This document shows positions 30,923-39,400 of a DNA stretch of 45,689 nt, piece by piece. The position numbers were made by a program, and so were the translations under genes. The stretch covers positions 1 through 45,689 of the forward strand of contig JAJDVS010000095.1 in NCBI GenBank assembly GCA_022825945.1. Reading direction: 5' to 3'. The DNA is from Pseudomonadales bacterium. GTDB taxonomy: Bacteria > Pseudomonadota > Gammaproteobacteria > Pseudomonadales > Pseudohongiellaceae. Each line of letters begins with the position of its first letter. Position 1 is the stretch's first letter. The notes below the pieces were generated by a model. That model was given only the letters and a program-made list of their open reading frames with translations. It was not told the DNA's origin and made no database searches.

Positions 30923-32368
30923 TTAACCTGCGGGAGCCGGCTCCCGCAGGATCTTCGCTTTCCAGAAATACTTGCGGAAACCGCGTTGCGGGTCATACTG
31001 CCGCACGCGGAAGTGCATCGAGATTCTGGATCCGGATTCTATACCGCCTTCGTCCACTTCGGTGAAATCCATCATCAGTTTGCCGCCGCCGTCGAACCGC
31101 ACCATGCCGAAGTAGGCTGGCGGGCTCGGGTCGAAGGTGAGGCGGTCGGCGGTCCAGGTGAGCACTTCGCCCCGCTTGTCGGCAAAGGGGTGTGGGTCCT
31201 GGCTGTCGAGTGCGTGGCATTCGGGGTTTACGCAATATTTTTCCCGGGGAATCTGCACCGTACCGCACTCCCGGCACTTGCCGCCGAGGAAGGAGGTGAC
31301 CAGGTCCCGGCGGCGGTTATAGCCCGAGAGATAGGTTTGCCGGTCGGTTTCGCCGCGTTTGCCGGTGTCGCGCTCCACCAGATCATTGAAGGCGAGGAAT
31401 TTGGCGTAATTGCGCTCTTCCCGGCGCGCCGCCAATGCGCCGGAAACGCCCCGGGCGGGCCGGAAGCCCCCGATGGCGTCGGTCACGCGGAACAGCAGGG
31501 CGTCGCAGCCCTGGCCGAATCCGGTCAGCAGAATCAACTCGCCCGGCTTCGCCGATTCCAGCGCGGCCGCGAGCAGCAGCAGGGGCTGCGCGGCACCTGC
31601 CACGCCCACTGTGGCGGTCTGGTTGTCGACGATGGCGCCGGGGGCGATGCCGAGCTGTTTGGCTACCGCGCCCGGAGCGCGGGCCTGCTCCGTGGGCAGA
31701 ATAAAGTGCGCGATGTCCGCGGCGCCGACCTTGCAGTTCGCCAGCAAGCCCGCCACGACTTCGGGAATGATCTTCAGATAGCCTTCGTCCCGAATCCAGC
31801 GTTCTTCCCAGTCGTAGTCGAATTCGCCGCCGCGATAGTGATCGACAAAATCCGCGGCAAGGCTTTGGCCGCCGAGGAACTCGGCGATCACCGATCCGCC
31901 GCCGGTGGTGACCGCGGCGGCGGCGTCGCCCCAGAGCATTTCCCCCCGGGAGCCCGCCTTGGCCCGGCGATGTTCCGAGGCCACCACCATGCCGTCGCCG
32001 GCGCCCCGCAACAGCGCCAGCAGGCTTGAGGTTCCGGCGCGCTGGGATGCGCCGACATCCACGGCGAGCGTTTGCCGGGGCAGATTGAGCGCCTCCAGCA
32101 ACACCACCGAGTTCTGGCGGTCGAGAAAGGGAAAGGTGGTGGAAGCGAAATACAGCGCCGGCGGGGCATGGCCGTCGAAACCGGCAAGGCAGTCACCCGC
32201 CGCCTCGACGCCCATGGTGATCACGTCCTCATCCCAGTTGCACATGCTCCGCTCGCCGCGGCCAAGCCCTTTCAGGCTCGCGTCGAACCAGGCATTCGCC
32301 CCGGCAATCTCGGACCGCTGCAGCCGCCCCTGGGGAATATAGGCGCCGAACCCGGTGATTCCTCTGCT
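30923..32368 (-). CDS. HMG-CoA-synthase-like/DUF35 fusion protein
   Basis: About 481 aa. TTG 32368 (GGGGAG six bases upstream) is preferred over an upstream TTG at 32416. Residues 1-330 have the thiolase/HMG-CoA synthase fold (TGFGAYIPQGRLQR, MCNWDEDVITMGVEA, MLWGDAAAAV). The C-terminal 130 residues are a DUF35 unit with zinc ribbon GKCRECGTVQIPREKYC plus VNPEC and an OB fold. Where HMG-CoA synthases have A-C-Y-A-G-T with the nucleophile Cys, this protein reads GASQRAGTS, with no Cys. It may be a non-catalytic partner or scaffold for the thiolase. It is first in the operon. Confidence 0.75.
   Translation of the reverse strand, partial: SRGITGFGAYIPQGRLQRSEIAGANAWFDASLKGLGRGERSMCNWDEDVITMGVEAAGDCLAGFDGHAPPALYFASTTFPFLDRQNSVVLLEALNLPRQTLAVDVGASQRAGTSSLLALLRGAGDGMVVASEHRRAKAGSRGEMLWGDAAAAVTTGGGSVIAEFLGGQSLAADFVDHYRGGEFDYDWEERWIRDEGYLKIIPEVVAGLLANCKVGAADIAHFILPTEQARAPGAVAKQLGIAPGAIVDNQTATVGVAGAAQPLLLLAAALESAKPGELILLTGFGQGCDALLFRVTDAIGGFRPARGVSGALAARREERNYAKFLAFNDLVERDTGKRGETDRQTYLSGYNRRRDLVTSFLGGKCRECGTVQIPREKYCVNPECHALDSQDPHPFADKRGEVLTWTADRLTFDPSPPAYFGMVRFDGGGKLMMDFTEVDEGGIESGSRISMHFRVRQYDPQRGFRKYFWKAKILREPAPAG
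30927..30950. repeat. Perfect 24-bp palindrome at the end of the synthase-like gene
   Basis: The half-site CCTGCGGGAGCC is followed by its exact reverse complement. It encodes the last residues (REPAPAG), lies just before the stop, and sits 24 bases before the thiolase start. It may be a hairpin that affects thiolase translation or mRNA ends. Confidence 0.6.
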
Positions 32369-32609
32369 CAACTCGTACTCCCCGATAGCATGTTCGCGCC
32401 TGAGCGCACAAGACAACGGATTCTATTGGAAAAGAGCGTACGATGCAGCCCTGCTCCAATCGGGTTGGCAAAACCATGGGCAAAACATCCAGCGATCCCC
32501 TATAATACTTTTCGCCACTTGGACGACAAGACAGACATGGACTGCAGCTTGCGTCATCCGCTTGCAAAATTGACGTTGTCTAGGTACTGCGATCACCAGA
32601 GGAAACCGA
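32369..32609. other. Divergent intergenic region between catabolic and TIGR04255 operons
   Basis: Separates the - strand CoA operon from the + strand AT-rich operon. A TATAAT box at 32501-32506 points toward the + strand operon; the matching -35 region is poor (about 32478-32483, GGGCAA). No other gene is seen. Confidence 0.4.
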
Positions 32610-33378
32610 ATGAAAGAACGTCGACGCTACAAGAGCCCACCCATTGAAGAGGCAGTTTGTGAAATTAGCTTCGACCCCGGAAAGGATTGGAATCTAACCG
32701 TGCCTGGAAAGCTTCAGATGGTCCTTGGCGAAGAATTTTCGGGAAAACCAGAAGAACAAAATATTGTACAAGTTGAACTCAAATTCGAAGAACAAAAACG
32801 AACACAGTTGCAATATGGCGAAGCACTTGCAAAGGTCCAACTTGCCACAATGGATGGAAAGAGGATAGTAGCCGTAGGGCCTGATGTTCTTAGTATTCAT
32901 ATGCTACGCCCATATCAGCTTAGCGCAGATCCAAGCGCCAGCGGATGGGATGAATTTAGGCCTTTAATATCAAGAGCACTAGATTCTTACTGGGAAGTTT
33001 CTGAGCCTAAAGGTGTATCTCGAATTGGAATTAGATATATCAACAAGTTTGTTCTTCCTCATGGAGAGAATGTGGAAAAAGTATCTCAAGAGCGCAAAGT
33101 TTCAGGTTGAAGGATTACCGAATGAGACACTCCACTTCATGAGCCGTGTTGAATATGCCTATGAAGACAATACACGGCTGCTAATGATTCAATCGCTAAT
33201 AAATATGACAGAGAATAACAAAGAATATGCTTTGGATCTTGATGTTATTCAAACATGTAAAAGCTCAATTCAAAAAAATGAAGCATTAGAGATTGCGGAA
33301 AATCTGCGAGACCGAGAAAGAGACGCGTTTGAATCCATCATTACTGATAAAGCCAGGGAGCTTTTTGATGTCATTTGA
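32610..33378 (+). CDS. TIGR04255 family protein, interrupted by a +1 frameshift
   Basis: The ATG follows AGAGGAAA. The first 157 codons (YKSPPIEEAVCEISFDPGKD, IVAVGPDVLSIHMLRPY, WEVSEPKGVSRIGIRYINKF) have the TIGR04255 pattern (sporadically distributed, about 250 aa). At 33076-33080 a run of five A leads to a frameshift. Skipping one base joins ENVEK to YLKSAKFQVEGL and continues to 33378. The cause could be a true mutation, a sequencing error in the A-run, or less likely recoding. It is the first gene of an AT-rich operon; the next gene overlaps its end. Confidence 0.7.
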
Positions 33379-34063
33379 ATCTGCACAATCAATAACGCAT
33401 ATGACCACAGGCTCTCTATCAACCAGTGAAAAGAGAATGAAACACTGGCCAGAATTACATTACAATCTGGCACGTAAAGTAAATGGCACACTAGCGGCAT
33501 CTACATATGTTGATCATTCACAAAACGAATGGATTAAATTGTTTGAAAGAGTTTTCCTTGATAGGCCGGTTCTAAATGCCGATGACTTAGAGTACATCAG
33601 ATTTCATACTCCGTTTGGTCTGAATATAGTTGACTTGGATGAAGTAAATTCCGAAAAAGAGAAGCTTAGAAGTTGGCTAATGAATGCATTTGATGTTGAA
33701 CCGCTGGAGAATGGGGTTACTCACCCAGCCGAAAAAATCATCAGTCAATTTCTTTTAAAGTCGAAGGGACCACTAGTGTATATATGGCTAGAAGAACTCA
33801 TCGTGAATGCTACTAGCCCCGCATTTGTGTCTTCAATAATTCTTTGTCTTAGCCGATTCGAACAGTTGGGGACAGTCGACTGGCGGGCAACAATAATTAG
33901 ACAATCCTTAGCTTCAGAAAGTATTGAAGTTCGAGACGCCGCAGCTCAAGCAGCAGAGTCATGGGGAGGATATTCAATACGGGACATTCTTTTGCAACAT
34001 AACGAGCAGATACTCTGGCTTCGCGACTATATTCACAGTATCATTGAAGACATGGAAAACTAG
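33368..34063 (+). CDS. Unknown protein of the TIGR04255 operon (231 aa)
   Basis: Starts at ATG 33368 inside the end of the TIGR04255 gene (11-base overlap). The C-terminal half has alternating helices (SPAFVSSIILCLSRFEQLGT, SLASESIEVRDAAAQAAESW) that look like HEAT/armadillo repeats. The N-terminal half (WPELHYNLARKVNGTLAAST, DLEYIRFHTPFGLNIVD) is unrecognised. No catalytic motif is visible. It probably acts as a protein-binding partner in this operon. Confidence 0.65.
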   Translation: MSFESAQSITHMTTGSLSTSEKRMKHWPELHYNLARKVNGTLAASTYVDHSQNEWIKLFERVFLDRPVLNADDLEYIRFHTPFGLNIVDLDEVNSEKEKLRSWLMNAFDVEPLENGVTHPAEKIISQFLLKSKGPLVYIWLEELIVNATSPAFVSSIILCLSRFEQLGTVDWRATIIRQSLASESIEVRDAAAQAAESWGGYSIRDILLQHNEQILWLRDYIHSIIEDMEN

Positions 34064-34066
34064 TGG

Positions 34067-34570
34067 ATGAGTATGTTTCTTGCTCGAAAAATATCTCGTT
34101 CCAAATGGGATGCACAGGTCGATCTCGGAAAGGGCGAGATTTCTGCAGATGCAATTACCGGAGATTTGCGTACTCAAGGAAACCGGCTTTCCCTATGCAG
34201 GTGCCGTACTAATAAGGAAAGTGATGTAAACGAGGCTGTTTTGGCAATTGCCGCTGCCGGAGACCGTGTCGATAGCTTTGACATCGTATTGGTTGAAAAT
34301 GAAAAATTAATCTCCGACGGTCAGAATTTGAATGATTCATTAGGCCGGACACCTATTCCAGATCTTGTCGACCGGCATGTCGACGTTTGTGATCTCGATT
34401 ACATGAGTCTCGGTAAATTCGCATATAAAATCCTGGCGGCCATAAAAAATGATCAATGTCGAAGAATAAGAAGAAGTCAGCTAATTAATTTGTTAAAAAT
34501 AGCAGCAGAGCAAAATCGATTTGACGAAAGTAAGCTGAAAGATGGAATAAAAAAAGCAATCAAAAATTAG
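34067..34570 (+). CDS. Unknown protein of the TIGR04255 operon (167 aa)
   Basis: Begins three bases after the preceding stop. The N-terminal ARKISRSKWDAQVDLGKGEI and SADAITGDLRTQGNRLSLCR suggest a compact globular fold. DSFDIVLVENEKLISDGQNL follows, with a basic C-terminal tail (QCRRIRRSQLINLLKIAAEQ). No known domain could be assigned. Position and composition tie it to the two upstream genes as a three-gene cassette. Confidence 0.62.
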   Translation: MSMFLARKISRSKWDAQVDLGKGEISADAITGDLRTQGNRLSLCRCRTNKESDVNEAVLAIAAAGDRVDSFDIVLVENEKLISDGQNLNDSLGRTPIPDLVDRHVDVCDLDYMSLGKFAYKILAAIKNDQCRRIRRSQLINLLKIAAEQNRFDESKLKDGIKKAIKN

Positions 34571-34647
34571 AAAGCCTTTTCGCCATTCTATGTTACATTT
34601 TGCAGGTTATTGCTAACGAAATACTTCCCACAAGGAATTAGTTGCAC

Positions 34648-34860
34648 TCAGCGCGATAGTCGTTCCAAAACCTTTATAACCAAGCTCATAGCCTCTTCAA
34701 CTTGCTCGTCAGTTGTTTGGAAGCCGAGGCTGAATCGTACCGACGCTTCTGCGTCATCAGGCTTTAGACCTATTGCATCCAAGACATGCGAAGGCTCGGG
34801 TATACCCGATGTACATGCGGAACTCGTAGATGCCGCGAGACGCGGCTGAAGTGCTCCTAG
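34648..34860 (-). pseudogene. C-terminal relic of an IscS/DndA-like cysteine desulfurase
   Basis: About 70 residues remain: GALQPRLAASTSSACTSGIP, EPSHVLDAIGL, EASVRFSLGFQTTDEQVEEA. The catalytic persulfide Cys lies in S-S-A-C-T-S-G. The PLP-binding domain is missing. The break is exactly at the CTAG that borders an IS1380 element; the far side of the IS restores only a few plausible codons. DndA-type desulfurases feed sulfur to DNA phosphorothioation, and others to Fe-S clusters; which this was cannot be told. Confidence 0.65.
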
Positions 34861-36322
34861 CCCGGATATTGCACGAGTGGATTGATTTGACCCTGAGTCC
34901 ATGGTTTTCGGTTCCTGCCGGGACGTGACGATTCCGTCCTGTTGGAAACGGGACCGTTGTCCGCCTTTTTTGGCCTGGTCATCGAGATGGATTGGCGGAT
35001 TTCCTTCTCCGCGGGAGCATTTCCCGGATTCGGGGCGAACGCGACCCCGGACCGGGTCCGCCCATATGGAACGCGGGTCTGGCGTTGCGCCTATCCGGGC
35101 CGAAGTTTGGCCGCGGCGGTGTGGAACAATATCTGGTGGGGGCGGGAACCGGACAGCAACAGGCGCACGCGTCGGGTATTGCGCAACACGACGGCGCCGA
35201 ACTTCAGCAACTTGAGCCGGATCGTGCCGACGTGGGCGTTGGCGAGTTCGCCGCCGTCGAGGGCGACGCGGCGGATGGCTTCGAGCAGCACATAAGCCAG
35301 GGTGGAGAGCGGCAGCCGGTACTGGTTCGGCCACCAGGCGTGGCAACTGGTGCGGTCGGCGAACAGGTCGAGCTGCTGTTCCTTGATCCGGTTCTCCATG
35401 TCGCCTCGGGCGCAATAGACCCGGTCGTACAGCCATTGCGGGGCGCCTTTCAGGCTGGTGACGACGTAGCGCGGGTTGGCGCCCCGCGACGTATGCTTGG
35501 CCTTGACGATCACCCGCCGGGACCGTCGGCGCCAGGACCTGGCGGCATAGGGGAACTCGTCGAACACGCGCGCCTTCCCGCCGCTGGCTTCGTGCCCCAT
35601 GGCCGCCAGTTCCATGATGGAATCCGCCGTCGCCGCGGAAGACGATCTTCACCTCCGGCCAGGTCTGGCGCAGACGCCGGGTCAGCAAGGCCAGAATCGC
35701 CCAGGCGTGCCGGGCGCCGTCGCTGTTGCCCGGGCGCAGCCAGGCCGCCAGCGGCCGGTCGCCACAGAACACGTACAGGGGCGGAAAGCAGTGGCGGTTG
35801 TAGTATCCGTGGAAGAAACGACCTTCCCGCATGCCATGCACCGGATCGTCGGTGGCGTCGAAGTCCAGCACCAGACGGCGGGGCGGGCGCGCGAAGGATG
35901 CGATGAACCGCTCCACCAGCGGCCCGTCGGCGTCCACCGCCGTTTGCAGCGCCGGGTCCGACCGCAACTCGTCATGGTCGTCCGGGTCTTCGTATCCCAG
36001 CGCCAGCGCGTACACCCGCTGCCGGACCATCGTCGGAAGCGAATGCCGGCAACTGGCCTGGCGGCGCGTATCGGTCAACGCCTTCGCGGCCCGGTCGGTC
36101 AATCCCAGCATCCGGTCGGCCTGCCGCAACAGCACCGCGCCACCGTCGGAAGTGATCGCGCCCCCGGAAAAAGAGGCCTCCACGAGGCGGCTCTTGCAGT
36201 GTGGAAAAGCGATGGAATGCGGATTACAATCTGTCATGGGCGCAGTCCTTCAATATCAGCCTAAGTAACTGAATTACATCGAAATATGGACATCCCGCCC
36301 ACCTGATCATGCAATATTCGGG
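34861..36322 (-). mobile_element. Degenerate IS1380-family insertion sequence
   Basis: The ends are imperfect inverted repeats (CCCGGATATTGCACGA against CCCGAATATTGCATGA) flanked by CTAG on both sides (34857-34860 and 36323-36326), a 4-bp duplication. The element is about 1.46 kb, shorter than typical members because of an internal deletion in the transposase. It is inserted in the cysteine desulfurase gene. Probably not autonomous. Confidence 0.8.
35091..36237 (-). pseudogene. IS1380-family transposase, internally deleted and frameshifted
   Basis: The first frame (from ATG 36237) gives FSGGAITSDGGAVLLRQADR, LVLDFDATDDPVHGMREGRF and VKIVFRGDGGF, which carries two catalytic Asp regions. At about 35615-35630 the frame breaks and roughly 35-40 residues are missing. 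The second frame continues MGHEASGGKARVFDEFPYAA, CARGDMENRIKEQQLDLFAD (E-N-R-I-K-E-Q) and LLKFGAVVLRNTRRVRLLLS to 35091. Catalytic parts are present but split, so the enzyme is inactive. Confidence 0.85.
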
Positions 36323-36326
36323 CTAG

Positions 36327-36457
36327 AATCCAACGGAGTCGTGGCCTGATGATAATGAACTCCGATACACAAAGTCGCGGCTTGGGGGTCGTGGCGTGAC
36401 GATTATGCAGATTGGGCAAAGCGGACCATCTACTGTGCCATGGCGTAACTCGTTGCT
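36327..36457. other. Short intergenic stretch after the IS
   Basis: Two imperfect copies of GTCGTGGCCTGATGATAATG (36339-36358, 36389-36408) are seen. No gene is visible. Confidence 0.35.
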
Positions 36458-39400
36458 TTAGAATGGCCTTCTCAGCACCTCGAAGAGAGACTTGAATCGC
36501 ACTTGGTTTCCAGCGGCTACTGCCTGTGCATGGGCGGCTGCCAATTGCGGCCCAAATCCGTTCGAATCAGTGTTCCAAAGCGGATGGGTAATGATCTCCG
36601 CAACGCTTCCACGAATTCCTGCCTGAAGACCGGCGAACGTCGTTTGTTGCCATCCAGGCATGGCTGCGAAATATGGGCCAGCAACTGCCGCATCAAGCCC
36701 CTGCCAATATGACTCGGTGAAATCGATTGGTGCGTTTGGGTCCAAGGCAAGTCTTGCAACATCTAGACCCAGGCGCCAGTCGAGGATCGGATGATAGGGA
36801 AGGTTGCTGAAGTCACGCAGGCAATCTGGGCATGAGGTTCTGCAGGCGTTGGTTCCTAGTCCAGCGTGTCGTGGCCCAACCAGGAAGTCGTAGAACGTGG
36901 GTGCTTGTGGAGGCCGGCCCAATATGTAATTCAGCAAATGTTCGGCTTCTTGTGCCTGTCCCAACAATGATGCGTATCCGGCACCGTTCTCGAGGCTATC
37001 GGAGAGGAATACCTGCCCGATGACCTCGCCGGTAGCATCACGAAGAACGCGAACGCCTACGTTGATCTCCCGTTCGTGAATATCCAGGTAGTCTGCTGCT
37101 GCACGCCGCAGGAGGAAACCAAAAGAGAACAGCGCGGCGCGAACTTCCAGAGCTCCGGGTCCAGCGGGCGATTTCCGTACGCCCTTTGGCCAGTTGGCGA
37201 TCCCCAGAACCATGACGTCGGTAACCTTGACTGATGCCAAAGCTCTTTCAAGGCTGCCGGCGCCTGCGTCCATCGAAGGGTTGTTGACTCCCGTAGCGGC
37301 AAGCGCATCCCGCGTCGCCCAAGTCTCCCCCTGTACTAGCCTCTCGAAGGTGAACAAACGACTATCGTTGTCATTGACGACGTATACAGTCTCTTGGTCC
37401 GCCCAAACCTCGAAGTTCGCCTGTCGTTTGACGGGGAGCGGTTTAACTCCCAACTTTGGCCGAGATGCGCGAGGCGTCCACTCGAAAGCACCATCGAAGT
37501 CACGACTGCGACCAAACCATGACCGGAAACCAACGGGTTGAGAAAGGTCAATAACGCGATACCCTGGATCTTGGGTCGATGTCGCTCCACAAACTGCGCA
37601 GGAGGCGGGAGGTGGCTGAGATTCGTCTATAGCCTGACAGTTCCCACATAGGCCAACTGATATGGTCGGTCCTAGCGGCCCAGGCTCCTCGCTGATGTTG
37701 TTGCCCTGAGGCCGGTAGTCTACGACTCCGATGGCGGTGTGAATGAGTCCATCCTTGACAGTTTCCGCCCCGGGCGCGAACTGGCTGATTGCGATGTCAA
37801 GCTCTCGATCAATTACACCTTCGGGTGGCCATGGAAAGGCACGGCGGGGCCGATCATGGTAGAGAAACCGGATTCGCGTGGGGAACCCGAACATCGGCAA
37901 CACACCGGCATTCGCGAGTTTCTCGCTCAGCGCAGTCTGTGCATAAAGCGGATTGATCGAAACGGCAGTAACTTCGGGAACGAGGTCACGCATCATGTAT
38001 TCGATTAAGGCTTGCCGCTGTGCCTGAAGAGTGGCATCGGCGTAGACCAGCAGAACATCGGTGACGTGGGCGACTTCTGCCTCATTTTGCTTGATCCATT
38101 CGCCAACTAGCTGGGCAGTAGTCGCTCCTTTAGGTGCTCCGGCGGGTAAGTGAACGGGGGGAAGATTCCAGTTTGCGGCAGTCCCGAATTCGCCGTGCAC
38201 GCTATCCCCAGAGCCTACAAAAAAATTCAATGAATCAAACGCCCGCCGTAGAACCTCCTTTGCTAAAACTCGTTTGACGATGATCTCCCGTCGCACATCC
38301 ACGTAGGGTTGGGGAGGCGGGTCCGACGTGATCCGTTGGGGACGCTGAAAGTAATAGTCGTCGTGGCTTCGTCCTCGACATAGCGTGAGCGCCACAGACA
38401 TTCCGGATCCCCGGCGACCGGCGCGACCAATCCGCTGCTGATAGTTAAATCGCATTGGCGGCATGTTCGCCATCATGACAGCGAGTAGGGACCCGATGTC
38501 AACGCCAGCTTCCATCGTGGTCGTCACGCTTAGCAGATCAACCGGATCAGCAAGTGGATTCTCTTGGGGTGCAGGCAGACAGACATTTTGAAAGAGGCGC
38601 TGTCTTCTTCTCGCGTCTTCCTTATTTGTCTGACCGGTGAGTTCTTCGCAGTTCAGACGGAATACTTGGCCTGCCTGCCTTGCCAAGTAGCTGTAGTAGT
38701 CGGCAGACACTTGCCCGGCGGCGATCAGTTGTGGCGGTCGAAGTGACGAACAGCAATCGGCACATACACCGCCAGACGGGTGAAGGTGAATTCGCCGACA
38801 CTGCTCGCATTCATGGAAGTTGGTTCCCGCCGATTGGAGGCAGAGGGACGTAACCTCGAGGTAGTAGTGCGCTTTGTTTAGGCATCCCGAATCTGAAAGG
38901 TGGTCTATTACGTCGTCTATATAGCTGTCGGGTGTCAGGCCATTTTGAGTCGCAACCTTCGTCAAGTATCTGACCATGTAGCCAGGAATGGAGTTCTGCG
39001 AAGACACTTGATGTGTTGAAAGTCGCTTGCGGGACCCGAGCAGGCGAATGGAGCCATCGGCACCCTCTTGGATGAGATTGGAGGCTGCTGGGGTAGTAAT
39101 TCGATCCGTGGTCGGAAGAGCGAGAAGCAGAGACTCGATGCTCCGGCGCCCCGAAGCGAAGAGAAGGTCCATCAACTCGACGACCGAACGATCTTGAATT
39201 CTGTTCAGATGGTCGCGTTGTGGCTGCGAAAGGTGAGCCCGCGGCTTCGCCACTGGCTGTCCAACCGGTGGCCAGTCGTATAGGTCGCACCAGCTACCAC
39301 GGTGATCCTGCGAATCAGTCCACAAAACCTCCTGCCCGTAACCAGCGGGATTCATCCCTTCCGCGAGCAGGCGTACCGAGATATCGGCGGCTATTTGGGT

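Noticed and set aside
36327-36457. CRISPR-like repeats (GTCGTGGC...GATGATAATG, two copies)
   Set aside because: Two imperfect copies only; no further repeats, spacers or cas genes. No CRISPR array was found in the window.
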